Shown here: positions 11,683 to 19,289 of the stretch, piece after piece | Layout of the letters: each line of letters opens with the position of its first letter | Numbering within the stretch: position 1 is the first letter of the stretch | DNA from: a bacterium | Lineage (GTDB): Bacteria > Patescibacteriota > Microgenomatia > Woykebacterales > RBG-16-39-9b | DNA length: 22,721 nt | Assembly: GCA_030690175.1 (NCBI GenBank) | Contig: JAUYHE010000062.1 | Location: 1 to 22,721, forward strand | Reading direction: 5' to 3' | Made by a program: the position numbers and the translations under genes | Notes under the pieces: model-generated | Seen by the model: the letters and a program-made list of their open reading frames with translations, nothing else | Databases searched by the model: none | Told to the model about the DNA's origin: nothing

Positions 11683-13719
11683 TCAACCCTTTTTAGATTT
11701 TGGATTTTGTGCTTCATTCGACATTCGGGATTTGACATTTGTCATTTGAATTACGACGAGAATAGCTATTAACCACGTTATACCGGAAACTATATAAAGC
11801 CAATTAACCCAGACGGGTTCTTTATAAACTAGCTCCACTTTCCCTTTCGCTTCAAAAAGCATCAGGTTCGGTGCAGCGCGGTAGATAGGGATTTCCTTTC
11901 CACCTTGATAAGCATGCCAATACGGAAAGTAAGAAATTTTTGCCAGGATTGGAACCGCTTTGTTGGAATTTATCTTTAATTTGAACCTCGTCTGCTGCCG
12001 ATTGGCGCGAATCACCACGATCTGAACATTTTGTCCACTCCCGGTGTGTACACTTTTTATTTTTCCCTTTTTAGCAAAATAAGGTAGTTCTTCCATCTTA
12101 CCGGCGGCGAGCCACCAGCTCTCTACTTCTTTTTCCCAGTTTTTTTCAATTGGCTTCAGTGGCAACTGGGCTATTTCAAACGCTCCGGTTTCAGCTGCTT
12201 TTTCTACGTTGAAATAGAGGATTTCTTTTCCTTTTTCGATCTTTCCAATCGACTTTCCCTCGTTTCTTTCTAGATTTATCAGCTGGTTGATACTAAAGTA
12301 AGAAAGAAGCCAGCCCGCTTTTTCCTCTCCAATAATTTTTTCCTCAAGAAAATTTCCCTCGCCTTCTGGATATAAATCCGGGCTCAATGATCGGATCAAC
12401 GAACCTAGATACGGTCCGTTTGGAGTAGAATCGGTAAATAGCCCGTAGGCCCAAAACGCCTTTTTATCTGCCGAGGACAGCTGGGTTTGTAGGAAATACC
12501 AAAATGGATCGCTTTGCGTCCGGCGAAAAGTTTCAAGAAATCTTCCCTTGACGCCCTGCGGGTCTGTAATTGCGAGCTTGGTATCCGGTATTGCTGCCGG
12601 ATTTCTTACCAGGAGAAGTAGAGTAATCAAACCTAGCCCGCCAAAAAGAGTTCCAGTTTTGGTGAATCCCCATTTATCCAACCTTACATATTTTGAACCG
12701 AACAAAATCAACGCGGTTGCTAAAAGCAGGTACGCAAAAGGTTGAAATCTATAAATGTGGAATTGGTAAAGAATGAAACTCGTTCCGTAGCTTCTGATCA
12801 GAAATGCGTCAACGGCCGCGACAAAAGCAATAAACGCGCTGAACATGCTTAAAATAAAGGTGTTTTCCTCTTTTTTCCTCCAGGCGTAAAATCCAACCAA
12901 TGTTGACAAAATAAAGACCGCTATATTTGGTAAAAAGTAGGAACTTACGTGGCGCGAAACGGAAGTGTATTCGATATTAAGGAGAAACGGAATCCAGAAA
13001 AACGCCGTTAAAAAAGCAGTTAAAACCAGCATCTTAAGATAATTGACAGGGGCAGCCCCTGTCAACCGTCTCGACAGAAACTTAACTTTAATTAGTAGAA
13101 CTAAATAAACAACCGCTGCAATTGCCGCAACAATGTGAGTCAAAACAATCGTGGAGAGAAGCAAAGCGGAGAGTAGATAGCTACTTTGTTTGTGTAAAGT
13201 CGCTAAAAATAAGAACAAGAATGGTAAGACAAAGAAATTACTAAGCAACCCAATTTGAAAAAGAGAGCGGAAACCGGTTCCAAGGAAATTTGGGAAAAGT
13301 AAAAGAAGCAAAAATAAAACTAACGTGAGGCTGCTAGCCCAAAATTTGTCTTCGGTTAAAGATCGAGCGTAAGTGTAGATGGAAAGTGGAAGCGTGACAA
13401 TAGCTGCAGAAATAAGCAGCTTTATTGCTGCTGGTACTCCAATCAAAAACGATAACCCTGCCGCGAGCCAATGGAAAAGTGATGGGTAAAACACGCCAGT
13501 TGGCCAGCCAAGCAGCTCGCTGCCACTCCAACCAGAAAATTTTGGCCAAAAATCGCTGGCGATAGTTCGCACCAAAGAAACGTGACCAGCAGCATCATAA
13601 ACCGTCAAGGGGCTGCGCCAAAACAAAAAGGCCAAAAAAACAGAAAAGAGGGTCAAACCTATTACTATATATTGATTTGTTTTATCTTTAGCCAGATGTT
13701 GACTATTATTTTTACTCAT
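11683..13719 (-). CDS. Polytopic membrane protein, PTPS-related/GT-C-like
   Basis: A 678-residue integral membrane protein with about 11-13 hydrophobic helices over the first 380 residues. A large extracytoplasmic domain follows (about 385-635) and one last helix near the C-terminus (VNWLYIVSGITWLIAILVVI). Near the first loop, YDAAGHVSLVRTIASDFWP and WPTGVFYPSLFHWLA match the pattern of '6-pyruvoyl-tetrahydropterin synthase-related' membrane proteins. These resemble GT-C glycosyltransferases with an Asp/His in the first external loop. A role in envelope glycan or lipid-linked sugar transfer is inferred. The start chosen is ATG at 13719; an in-frame TTG at 13743 would overlap the upstream FemAB gene. 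It is probably co-transcribed with that gene (13-base gap). Confidence 0.75.
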   Translation of the reverse strand: MSKNNSQHLAKDKTNQYIVIGLTLFSVFLAFLFWRSPLTVYDAAGHVSLVRTIASDFWPKFSGWSGSELLGWPTGVFYPSLFHWLAAGLSFLIGVPAAIKLLISAAIVTLPLSIYTYARSLTEDKFWASSLTLVLFLLLLLFPNFLGTGFRSLFQIGLLSNFFVLPFLFLFLATLHKQSSYLLSALLLSTIVLTHIVAAIAAVVYLVLLIKVKFLSRRLTGAAPVNYLKMLVLTAFLTAFFWIPFLLNIEYTSVSRHVSSYFLPNIAVFILSTLVGFYAWRKKEENTFILSMFSAFIAFVAAVDAFLIRSYGTSFILYQFHIYRFQPFAYLLLATALILFGSKYVRLDKWGFTKTGTLFGGLGLITLLLLVRNPAAIPDTKLAITDPQGVKGRFLETFRRTQSDPFWYFLQTQLSSADKKAFWAYGLFTDSTPNGPYLGSLIRSLSPDLYPEGEGNFLEEKIIGEEKAGWLLSYFSINQLINLERNEGKSIGKIEKGKEILYFNVEKAAETGAFEIAQLPLKPIEKNWEKEVESWWLAAGKMEELPYFAKKGKIKSVHTGSGQNVQIVVIRANRQQTRFKLKINSNKAVPILAKISYFPYWHAYQGGKEIPIYRAAPNLMLFEAKGKVELVYKEPVWVNWLYIVSGITWLIAILVVIQMTNVKSRMSNEAQNPKSKKG

Positions 13720-13732
13720 TGACTGTAGTAAG

Positions 13733-14761
13733 CTAGCGTCCAAACCTAAGGATCTTTCGCACCGGTCGGCGCCAAGTTTCTACCACCTTCATTAGTTGAT
13801 AATTATTGCTAAAAGGCAGATCCCACGGTGGGTCGTAACACTCCCTCTCTGCGCCAAATGAAAGTTTAAAACTCGTTACCCCACTCCATGGGTGTTTCGG
13901 ATCATCTGTTGGCGCTACTCCCCAAAAATCAAACTTTTTTACTTTTGCCTTTTTACTTTCTAGTATAGTGTGCCAAACAAGTGGGTAACTAGCCCTAAGC
14001 TCCTTCTTCTCCAGCGCATTGGCGGCGTGAAGATAGTAAGAAATATCAGCATAATTTACTACCAAAGCTGCCGAGAGAGGTTGGGAAGAGTCCTCTGCGA
14101 TATAAAGCTTCATTAGGCTCTCTTTTTCCAGTGTTTCAAATTGAATTTTATGATAATTTTCCTCGTGAGGTAGAACCAGAGTTTTTCTCTTCGCGGTTTC
14201 TTTTAAAAGGGCTAGGAAAACTTCGATCTCTTCTTTTTTCCCTTCCCTCACCTTCACCCCTTTTCTTTCCGCAGCGTTGATATTGTACCGAGTCGAACTG
14301 CTTAGACCATGCCGCAGCTCTTCCTCACTTTTGGTTAGATTAATAATCGCGGTGCACTGTGGCTGGGTATACTCTGGTGCTTGGGTAAATCCAGCCTCCT
14401 TAACTAGAGTTTCGATTCCTTCGTCCAGAACTCTCGGATCAATCCTTAGAAAAACGTGGTTTTTTTCTTTTGAGAGGCTGGATACAAATTCCACCCACCT
14501 AGCAAAGTGGTCTGTTTTTAGGTTCTTTAAAATAGGCCCAGCCGGGCAATATAAATAAGATCCGAGCTTTGCTGCTTCTGCGTAAACTAAAGACATCCCA
14601 ACCAACTTACTACCCTCGTAAATCCCGAACCTGTAAAACTGTCGACCGAGGTTTTTCTGAAACTCTCCCCACGCCCAGGATTGAAGAAAGGAAGGATTGG
14701 GATTAGCTAAATTGAAATCTTCCCATCTGGATTTTTCGCTGATTTCTTTGATCTGGATCAC
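13733..14761 (-). CDS. FemAB/FemX-type aminoacyltransferase (peptidoglycan interpeptide bridge)
   Basis: A 342-residue cytoplasmic member of the FemABX family: two GNAT-like folds that add amino acids from aminoacyl-tRNA to the lipid II stem peptide. The N-terminal half contains NPSFLQSWAWGEFQKNLG near 22-39 and YCPAGPILK near 71-79. SSSTRYNINAAERKGVKV near 154-171 is a family landmark, followed by a second domain with ALVVNYADISYYLHAA, ASYPLVWHTILESK, FDFWGVAP and TSFKLSFGAERECY. All blocks are in family order. There is no coiled-coil arm of the FemA type, as in FemX/bacterial relatives. The start is GTG at 14761, with no ribosome site. Confidence 0.88.
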   Translation of the reverse strand: MIQIKEISEKSRWEDFNLANPNPSFLQSWAWGEFQKNLGRQFYRFGIYEGSKLVGMSLVYAEAAKLGSYLYCPAGPILKNLKTDHFARWVEFVSSLSKEKNHVFLRIDPRVLDEGIETLVKEAGFTQAPEYTQPQCTAIINLTKSEEELRHGLSSSTRYNINAAERKGVKVREGKKEEIEVFLALLKETAKRKTLVLPHEENYHKIQFETLEKESLMKLYIAEDSSQPLSAALVVNYADISYYLHAANALEKKELRASYPLVWHTILESKKAKVKKFDFWGVAPTDDPKHPWSGVTSFKLSFGAERECYDPPWDLPFSNNYQLMKVVETWRRPVRKILRFGR

Positions 14762-14770
14762 GTCGCGTTT

Positions 14771-14799
14771 AGATTAGCAGAAAATGGCTGGTTTGTGTA
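14771..14799 (-). promoter_or_regulatory. Weak promoter candidate before the FemAB gene
   Basis: On the minus strand TACACA (14799-14794), a 17-base spacer and TAATCT (14776-14771). Nine bases separate it from the GTG at 14761. Each box matches consensus poorly, but spacing and position repeat the pattern of the other leaderless genes. Confidence 0.4.
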
Positions 14800-14807
14800 C
14801 TGATAAA

Positions 14808-15080
14808 CTACTCTTCTGGAACCAAAATTGTCTGATCTCTGGGATCGGGTTTGACTTCTTTTCGCGCGATTAAAGCCCGTATTTTTACCGGTACACCACC
14901 CCAAGGAGTTATTTCTCCCTCCCAGTTAGCGAGAGTAGTAGCGTTTTTGCTTTTTTCGCTAGATTTAGACGGAGTACGAAAAATAAAATATTCAGCCTCG
15001 CTTCGTTTGACCAAAAAATATTTTTGGTTCCGCGTTTCGCGGATGAGTTCCCAAGCAATTTCTTTTTTGCCTTCTACCAT
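14808..15080 (-). CDS. Small protein of unknown function
   Basis: A 90-residue soluble protein, charged, with no membrane helix and no motif I recognise. Visible features are an N-terminal alternation of hydrophobic and charged residues (EIAWELIRETRNQKYFLVKR), a Lys/Ser-rich loop near 38-46, a NWEGEITPWGGVPVKI turn and an acidic end. The start chosen is ATG at 15080, since TAAAAT stands nine bases upstream on this strand and no ribosome site is present. An in-frame GTG at 15086 would lie within three bases of that box. It lies 47 bases upstream of the FemAB gene on the same strand. Confidence 0.6.
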   Translation of the reverse strand: MVEGKKEIAWELIRETRNQKYFLVKRSEAEYFIFRTPSKSSEKSKNATTLANWEGEITPWGGVPVKIRALIARKEVKPDPRDQTILVPEE

Positions 15081-15120
15081 AGTCACTTAATTTTACACCA
15101 AAGGTCAACCAATCATATGC

Positions 15121-15149
15121 TTGTTTTTCTACTAAAAACTAGCCATAAT
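15121..15149 (+). promoter_or_regulatory. Promoter of the M23 peptidase gene
   Basis: TTGTTT (15121-15126), a 17-base spacer and CATAAT (15144-15149). The predicted start is near 15156, giving a leader of about 50 bases that contains a tandem AACTTAAC repeat and a good ribosome site. Confidence 0.5.
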
Positions 15150-15204
15150 CGACTCAACCAACCGGCAACTTAACAACTTAACATCCCCAAACTGGAGGAG
15201 AGAG

Positions 15205-16758
15205 TTGAAGATCCTTCGGGCAAGATTCTATGCCGTGTCTCTAAGCCTGCTGCTTGTTGTTTCTCTGGCGCTGGTTTTCACATTAATCTACACTTTAAAC
15301 CAAGGGCCGGATGTTCAAGACCCAGGATACATAAAAACAAAGGCAGAGCAGTATATAAGCTCCTGGTTTTCACCCACAGACGAGGGTAATGAAGGCCTTA
15401 TCCTTGTCAAAGCAGAACCGTACATCAGCGAGGACAAGATCGCATCGAGCTGGGTTCTGCTCACACTAGTCCCCAGAAACAACAATCTGACCAGTGAGAT
15501 TGGAACTGGCGGCCTTATAGGCATCGGCCAGCTGGAAGCAGGGGTGTGGGAATACAGACTACTCGGAGAGCCTGGTTTTGACGCTTGGCTCGAACAGCTG
15601 CCCGAAGACCTTCTTAGCAGCGAGCTAAAAAGCGAGTTCGATCTGGTCAAAGAGCGCTCGGCTGTTTCTGCTTTGATTTCTGGCGAACCGCGTTCATCCA
15701 GCCTACTACAGGAATTAATATTGAACCTCCCCTGGAAGTTTGGGCAACCTTTTAGGATCACCAACCTTCCTGGCCACGGCCATCACCAAGGGGTTGCACA
15801 AGAAGCTATTGATTTTGGAACTCCGGAAGGCACACAGCTCCTAGCTATCGCTGATGGAACGGTGATGGCTAGTAAAGACGATTCGAATGTGAGCGGGTGT
15901 AATGTAAAGTATGCGAATGACGCCAACTATATCCGCATCAAAATCGCGCCAAAACTTGCTGTTCTTTACCTACATACCCAAGTAAATTCGATTGCTGCAA
16001 CGCAACTCAAAGTCGGAGACAAAATCAAGGCCGGTCAACCGGTTGCCAAAAGTGGCGCAACTGGTTTTACCTGCAACTACAACGGAACAGGATCCGGTCC
16101 TCATCTCCATATAATTCTTGAGCAGCTTTGCGGCCCAAACAACACCCAAATCTGCGGCTCCGTAAAGCTAACCTTCGCCGAATTTAAAGGTAGTGATCCC
16201 CAGTACGGTAAGGACTACAAATCGGAGAACAAAAGTCCCGAGCAACGCTTGGCGGATGCTGAAAGGCAAAAAAGAGAGCAGGAACAAAAAGAAAAAGCAG
16301 CGATCCAAACTGCACTCGATAACTTCTACACTGCTTACCGATGTGCCAATGTGGTGGGCTGCGACGAAACTGATGTAGAGGACGAACTAGCTTGGCTAAC
16401 CGAAGATGTACGTAAACAGCTGTTCGATGTCTTATTCTGTTTCTTCTGTGCCCCAAAGGCGGATAAATTGGAAGGCGCTGAAACTCCAGACGCCAAAACA
16501 AATTATCTGTCCTTCCCCATACCCAATGGTCCAACCACTCAGGTTAGGGTAAAGTCGGCTGCAAAAGTAACGCGCGGCTCGGAGGTTGAAATCCATTACA
16601 CCGTAACCAACATCGACTTAATCAAGGAGGCTGGTAAGTGGAAAGTCGATGGTTGGGAAATAACCTGCGGTTACGTTAAAAACGAAAAAGGGGAGATCGT
16701 CTCTACTCAAAACCTTGCTGGTTGCGAGTGGCAAATCTCAGGCGGGTCTAGCTGGTAG
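15205..16758 (+). CDS. Membrane-anchored M23 (LytM-type) peptidase with a C-terminal Cys-rich domain
   Basis: A 517-residue extracytoplasmic protein. Residues 8-31 are a signal-anchor and 40-180 an uncharacterised domain. The M23 metallopeptidase domain spans about 185-305. Likely zinc ligands are H194 and D203 in HHQGVAQEAIDF and H302 in PHLH, with H257 in YLH and H300 as catalytic His. The gap between the first His and Asp is longer than in the usual HxGxD. A Lys/Glu/Gln-rich coiled stretch (343-366) leads to a C-terminal domain with six Cys (380, 386, 412, 415, 488, 507) that looks NTF2/SnoaL-like. It probably cuts peptidoglycan cross-links. The start is TTG at 15205, fixed by GGAGG six bases upstream. 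Confidence 0.9.
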   Translation: MKILRARFYAVSLSLLLVVSLALVFTLIYTLNQGPDVQDPGYIKTKAEQYISSWFSPTDEGNEGLILVKAEPYISEDKIASSWVLLTLVPRNNNLTSEIGTGGLIGIGQLEAGVWEYRLLGEPGFDAWLEQLPEDLLSSELKSEFDLVKERSAVSALISGEPRSSSLLQELILNLPWKFGQPFRITNLPGHGHHQGVAQEAIDFGTPEGTQLLAIADGTVMASKDDSNVSGCNVKYANDANYIRIKIAPKLAVLYLHTQVNSIAATQLKVGDKIKAGQPVAKSGATGFTCNYNGTGSGPHLHIILEQLCGPNNTQICGSVKLTFAEFKGSDPQYGKDYKSENKSPEQRLADAERQKREQEQKEKAAIQTALDNFYTAYRCANVVGCDETDVEDELAWLTEDVRKQLFDVLFCFFCAPKADKLEGAETPDAKTNYLSFPIPNGPTTQVRVKSAAKVTRGSEVEIHYTVTNIDLIKEAGKWKVDGWEITCGYVKNEKGEIVSTQNLAGCEWQISGGSSW

Positions 16759-16769
16759 GCCCGCTTTTT
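16742..16769 (+). terminator. Intrinsic terminator overlapping the M23 stop codon
   Basis: The arms GCGGGT (16742-16747) and GCCCGC (16759-16764) are followed by TTTTT. The left arm and loop are coding; the TAG (16756-16758) is in the loop. Confidence 0.8.
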
Positions 16770-16773
16770 ATTA

Positions 16774-17112
16774 TCAGAAACTAGCAGCATCGGCGTCGTT
16801 GGCGTTGAGAGTAGTGTCAAAATCGTTGAAACTAGTTTGCTCTAAATCATTTTGCAGTTTCTGTAAATCTGAATCGCTTTGTACCGGAGCTACAGTATCT
16901 GTCTGGCTAGTCGGAGTAACCATAGGCCCAGCCGTTTCATTAGTGGTATTGAGCGACTTTAAAGCAAACCAAATCGCGGTAAAAACAACTAGCACTACTA
17001 AAACTACGATTACCAAAATCGTAATATTTTTCCCCCGCTCATTAGGCACCGGACTGGGGGTTGGGCTTGGACTTGGGGGTCTATTTACTTGTGGTGTTGG
17101 TATTTCCACCAT
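16774..17112 (-). CDS. Small single-pass membrane protein of unknown function
   Basis: A 112-residue protein with a Pro/Ser-rich, probably cytoplasmic N-terminus (PPSPSPTPSPVPNERGK, about 11-28). One strongly hydrophobic helix (30-51) follows, then a Thr/Asn/Asp-rich acidic tail ending in a regular Leu/Asp pattern (DLQKLQNDLEQTSFNDFDTTL). It resembles no named family to me. It starts eight bases after the gene at 17121-17774 on the same strand without a clear ribosome site, so it is probably the second gene of a two-gene operon. It converges with the M23 gene. Confidence 0.65.
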   Translation of the reverse strand: MVEIPTPQVNRPPSPSPTPSPVPNERGKNITILVIVVLVVLVVFTAIWFALKSLNTTNETAGPMVTPTSQTDTVAPVQSDSDLQKLQNDLEQTSFNDFDTTLNANDADAASF

Positions 17113-17120
17113 AAAATTTT

Positions 17121-17774
17121 CTACTCATTCTCGGCCGAGCTGGTAGCCGGCTGCGCCGAATTACTTGCACCTGGTGATTTAATGTTTTTACCCTTGGTTC
17201 GCACCGCGACAATTAGATTTACCACTGACGTGCGATATTCTTTCAAAGCCGCAATTACTGCCTTCATGCTGTCATGATAATCGGCCAATTTCCCTTTTGG
17301 ATTATCCGCGTCGCACGAAAAACTAGAAATCGCCATTTTTGCGTTGGCAACTGCATTGTTTACGGCTGCCTCTTTATTTTCGATGTCCGCGACGATAGCA
17401 TCGTAATTTTCGACCGTCACTCCCTTTGGTACTAAACGATTGGTGTAATATTCCTCCACGCGACTCGCAATTTTGTTGAAACGGGTTGTCATGTTTTCAG
17501 CGCGAATAGCCAACTTGCTCGAGCGCTTGCGAATAGCGGCCTCTCTTTTTTGGCAAACCTTTAATTTCACCGCGTCTAATTTTTGCTGTATTTCCTGCTT
17601 TTTATCTTTGTTGGCTGCTGACGGGCTCGCGTCTTTCGCAGTGAGGACTTTCGATGGGTTATAAAAATCCCACTTACTGTACATAGCAAAAGTCGCTGTT
17701 ACTGATGTAACCAGAAAACTTACTACAAGTACAAGGAAAAGAATTGTTTTGGTTAGGGTTGACCAACGTTTCAC
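17121..17774 (-). CDS. Membrane-anchored helical protein of unknown function
   Basis: A 217-residue protein when started at GTG 17774: a positively charged start (MKRWS), a hydrophobic signal or anchor segment (about 8-29), then an exported, Lys/Ala-rich and probably alpha-helical or coiled-coil body. The body has two Cys, one in LKVCQKREAAIRKR and one in SSFSCDADNPKG, and the end is Ser/Ala-rich and disordered-looking. A longer reading from TTG 17813 is rejected because that TTG is the first triplet of the -35 box and the -10 box would be inside the gene. Similar helical membrane-anchored proteins are common in candidate-phyla genomes, but I cannot assign a function. Confidence 0.7.
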   Translation of the reverse strand: MKRWSTLTKTILFLVLVVSFLVTSVTATFAMYSKWDFYNPSKVLTAKDASPSAANKDKKQEIQQKLDAVKLKVCQKREAAIRKRSSKLAIRAENMTTRFNKIASRVEEYYTNRLVPKGVTVENYDAIVADIENKEAAVNNAVANAKMAISSFSCDADNPKGKLADYHDSMKAVIAALKEYRTSVVNLIVAVRTKGKNIKSPGASNSAQPATSSAENE

Positions 17775-17784
17775 GATTAGTAAA

Positions 17785-17813
17785 ACTATAGCAGGCACCC
17801 AAATAAGTGTCAA
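17785..17813 (-). promoter_or_regulatory. Promoter of the 217-aa/112-aa gene pair
   Basis: On the minus strand a perfect TTGACA (17813-17808), an exact 17-base spacer and TATAGT (17790-17785). Ten bases separate the -10 box from the GTG at 17774, so the leader is about three bases. Confidence 0.75.
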
Positions 17814-17866
17814 GAAACCTAGAAATCTGCTGGGGAGGTTTGGTCAACTTTTATTAAATCGGGGTC

Positions 17867-17908
17867 CTCAACGAAGACCGCAGGGCTACTTAGTCCTGCG
17901 GGTTTGAG
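17867..17908. repeat. Strong hairpin after the 84-aa gene
   Basis: The arms CCGCAGG (17878-17884) and CCTGCGG (17895-17901) are flanked by a second pair, CTCAA (17867-17871) and TTGAG (17904-17908). It lies about a dozen bases after the stop of the minus-strand gene at 17920 and probably ends its transcript, although no U-run follows. Confidence 0.55.
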
Positions 17909-17919
17909 AACGAGCAAGT

Positions 17920-18174
17920 TCAGCGTAAATACCGACTCCGGCAAGTACAGCCGAAAATCTCCTTTAATACCTCTTCTTTCTTTTCTTCCGGACAGGGTAG
18001 AGAGCAACGAACCATGATGATCGTCTCTACCTGGGTCAGTAGCCCTTTTCGTCGCCCATTACAGAGAACTTTTAAGACCCCAATGTTCCCTTCAGAGGCG
18101 GCTTGCCTTATCTGCTTGGCGAGTTCCATCCGGACAGATTGGTCAGGTGCAAGTTTGCGCAAACGCAGTGTCAT
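17920..18174 (-). CDS. Small basic protein of unknown function
   Basis: An 84-residue, Arg/Lys-rich protein with no membrane helix. It begins MTLRLRKLAPDQSVRMELAKQIRQAASEG, probably helical, and includes VRCSLPCPEEKKEE and GCTCRS with four Cys (CxxxC and CxC) that could bind metal. The start chosen is ATG at 18174, preceded by AAGGTGGG four to five bases upstream. An in-frame extension to 18246 would begin upstream of the promoter's -10 box at 18224-18229, so it is rejected. GC content and the Shine-Dalgarno start resemble the genes at 2037, 10145 and 10767 more than the leaderless neighbours. Nucleic-acid binding is possible from charge only. Confidence 0.6.
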   Translation of the reverse strand: MTLRLRKLAPDQSVRMELAKQIRQAASEGNIGVLKVLCNGRRKGLLTQVETIIMVRCSLPCPEEKKEEVLKEIFGCTCRSRYLR

Positions 18175-18223
18175 GACCCACCTTCTCGCCTGATAAAGTG
18201 GTCCTCTGTTTCCTCTAAACTTT

Positions 18224-18232
18224 ATTATATCA
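18224..18232 (-). promoter_or_regulatory. Extended -10 promoter of the 84-aa gene
   Basis: TGATATAAT on the minus strand is an extended -10 element (TG-N-TATAAT). No good -35 box is present, as is often so for this type. The predicted start is near 18217, giving a leader of about 43 bases. Confidence 0.5.
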
Positions 18233-18300
18233 AAACCAGGAGGCACCTAATTGCTTCCTCGTCTTTTTGTCGGTGGTGGAACGTTTTTGAGTCTCCGCTC

Positions 18301-19221
18301 CTAAAAATTAGGTTTATTAATCTCCTTTCTTGATTTATAAAAGAAATAACCTACCGCTGCAAACGTGATCGCTGGTGCTACCCAGGGAGGAATGTGAAAG
18401 CCAAAACTATCCAAAATCATGATGGCTCCCAAAAACAAAATCGAGTACATCGCTCCGTTTTTTAAGTACCGGTATTTCTTTATCCTTTCAATATTCCCAA
18501 CCGTAATCTGGCGGACAACAATCGCTCCTATACCATTGCCGATTAATATAAGCGGCACTACCAAAGTAAAGGCAAAGGCGCCGACCACTCCGTCAATGGA
18601 AAAGGTGGCGTCGATCACTTCCAGGTAAAAAATCTTGCTGATATCGCTGCGGCCCACGTCCATTAGCTTCGTTTCCTGTTCCTCGGCGTTTTGCTTAAAG
18701 CCGTGAACAATAAAAAATACCGTCGAGCCCACGACCGCGCCAAAAGCCACCATTGGGTCTTTTTGCAGGGCAAACCAAACAATGGCGGTGAGTAATATCG
18801 CAACTACCGCGTAAAACCAGACAGCGTGGGAATGAATAAATCTTTCGCCGACTAGTCCGTAACGCTTTGGTTCGACAAAAAGCCAGTGGAAAAAAAGAAA
18901 AACCAAAAAAGTCCCTCCACCTATCAGTAGTATCGGTGCGGAATTTTCAATTGCCGCTATTACCTTTGGATCGCTACTAAAAGACGCGGTCAAGGACCCT
19001 ATTGGTCCAAGTGAAGGGTTCACAATCCAAACGATAAACCATGGTAGGAGTCCGCGAACTAAGAAGACGGAGGACAGAATTCCCCAAAACAAAAACCACC
19101 TTCTGGCCTTTTGCTGCATGGTGGTAAGAACATCGGCGTTGATAATGGCGTTATCGATACTGCTGATCGTTTCAAATAAGACCAATCCGACGATTATTAG
19201 TATGATAGGAAAAAAATCCAT
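18301..19221 (-). CDS. DUF475/TerC-like integral membrane protein
   Basis: A 306-residue membrane protein with about eight to nine hydrophobic helices. Two acidic motifs inside helices are typical of the TerC/DUF475 group: FETISSIDNAIINADVL (E17, D23, N24) and, in the second half, FYLEVIDATFSIDGVVGAFAFT. The pseudo-repeat of E...SxDN/SIDG within the membrane suggests a cation-binding path. Family members are linked to tellurite resistance and Mn2+ export, but DUF475 proteins themselves are poorly characterised. The ATG at 19221 has no ribosome site. Its promoter overlaps, back to back, that of the CBS-MgtE gene, so the two are probably controlled together in metal homeostasis. Confidence 0.88.
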   Translation of the reverse strand: MDFFPIILIIVGLVLFETISSIDNAIINADVLTTMQQKARRWFLFWGILSSVFLVRGLLPWFIVWIVNPSLGPIGSLTASFSSDPKVIAAIENSAPILLIGGGTFLVFLFFHWLFVEPKRYGLVGERFIHSHAVWFYAVVAILLTAIVWFALQKDPMVAFGAVVGSTVFFIVHGFKQNAEEQETKLMDVGRSDISKIFYLEVIDATFSIDGVVGAFAFTLVVPLILIGNGIGAIVVRQITVGNIERIKKYRYLKNGAMYSILFLGAIMILDSFGFHIPPWVAPAITFAAVGYFFYKSRKEINKPNF

Positions 19222-19232
19222 AGGCTTTGTAT

Positions 19233-19261
19233 ATTATAAATTAGGTTGGAAGACTTAACAA
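19233..19261 (-). promoter_or_regulatory. Promoter of the DUF475/TerC-like gene
   Basis: On the minus strand TTGTTA (19261-19256), a 17-base spacer and a perfect TATAAT (19238-19233). Eleven bases separate it from the ATG at 19221. Confidence 0.65.
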
Positions 19262-19283
19262 TTATTAGAAGTACTAATATAAT
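19255..19283 (+). promoter_or_regulatory. Promoter of the CBS-MgtE gene, sharing its -35 region with the divergent promoter
   Basis: TTAACA (19255-19260), a 17-base spacer and a perfect TATAAT (19278-19283), then six bases to the ATG at 19290. Its -35 box overlaps that of the opposite promoter by five bases, so both cannot easily be occupied at once. Confidence 0.75.
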
Positions 19284-19289
19284 AACCTT

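Noticed and set aside
17775..17813. Longer start (TTG at 17813) for the 217-aa protein
   Set aside because: The TTG is the start of a perfect TTGACA -35 box with a correctly spaced -10 box downstream, so the extension would not be transcribed.
17819..18007. 62-codon minus-strand open frame
   Set aside because: It overlaps the better-supported 84-aa gene in another frame and runs through a strong hairpin, with no ribosome site and an unlikely composition.
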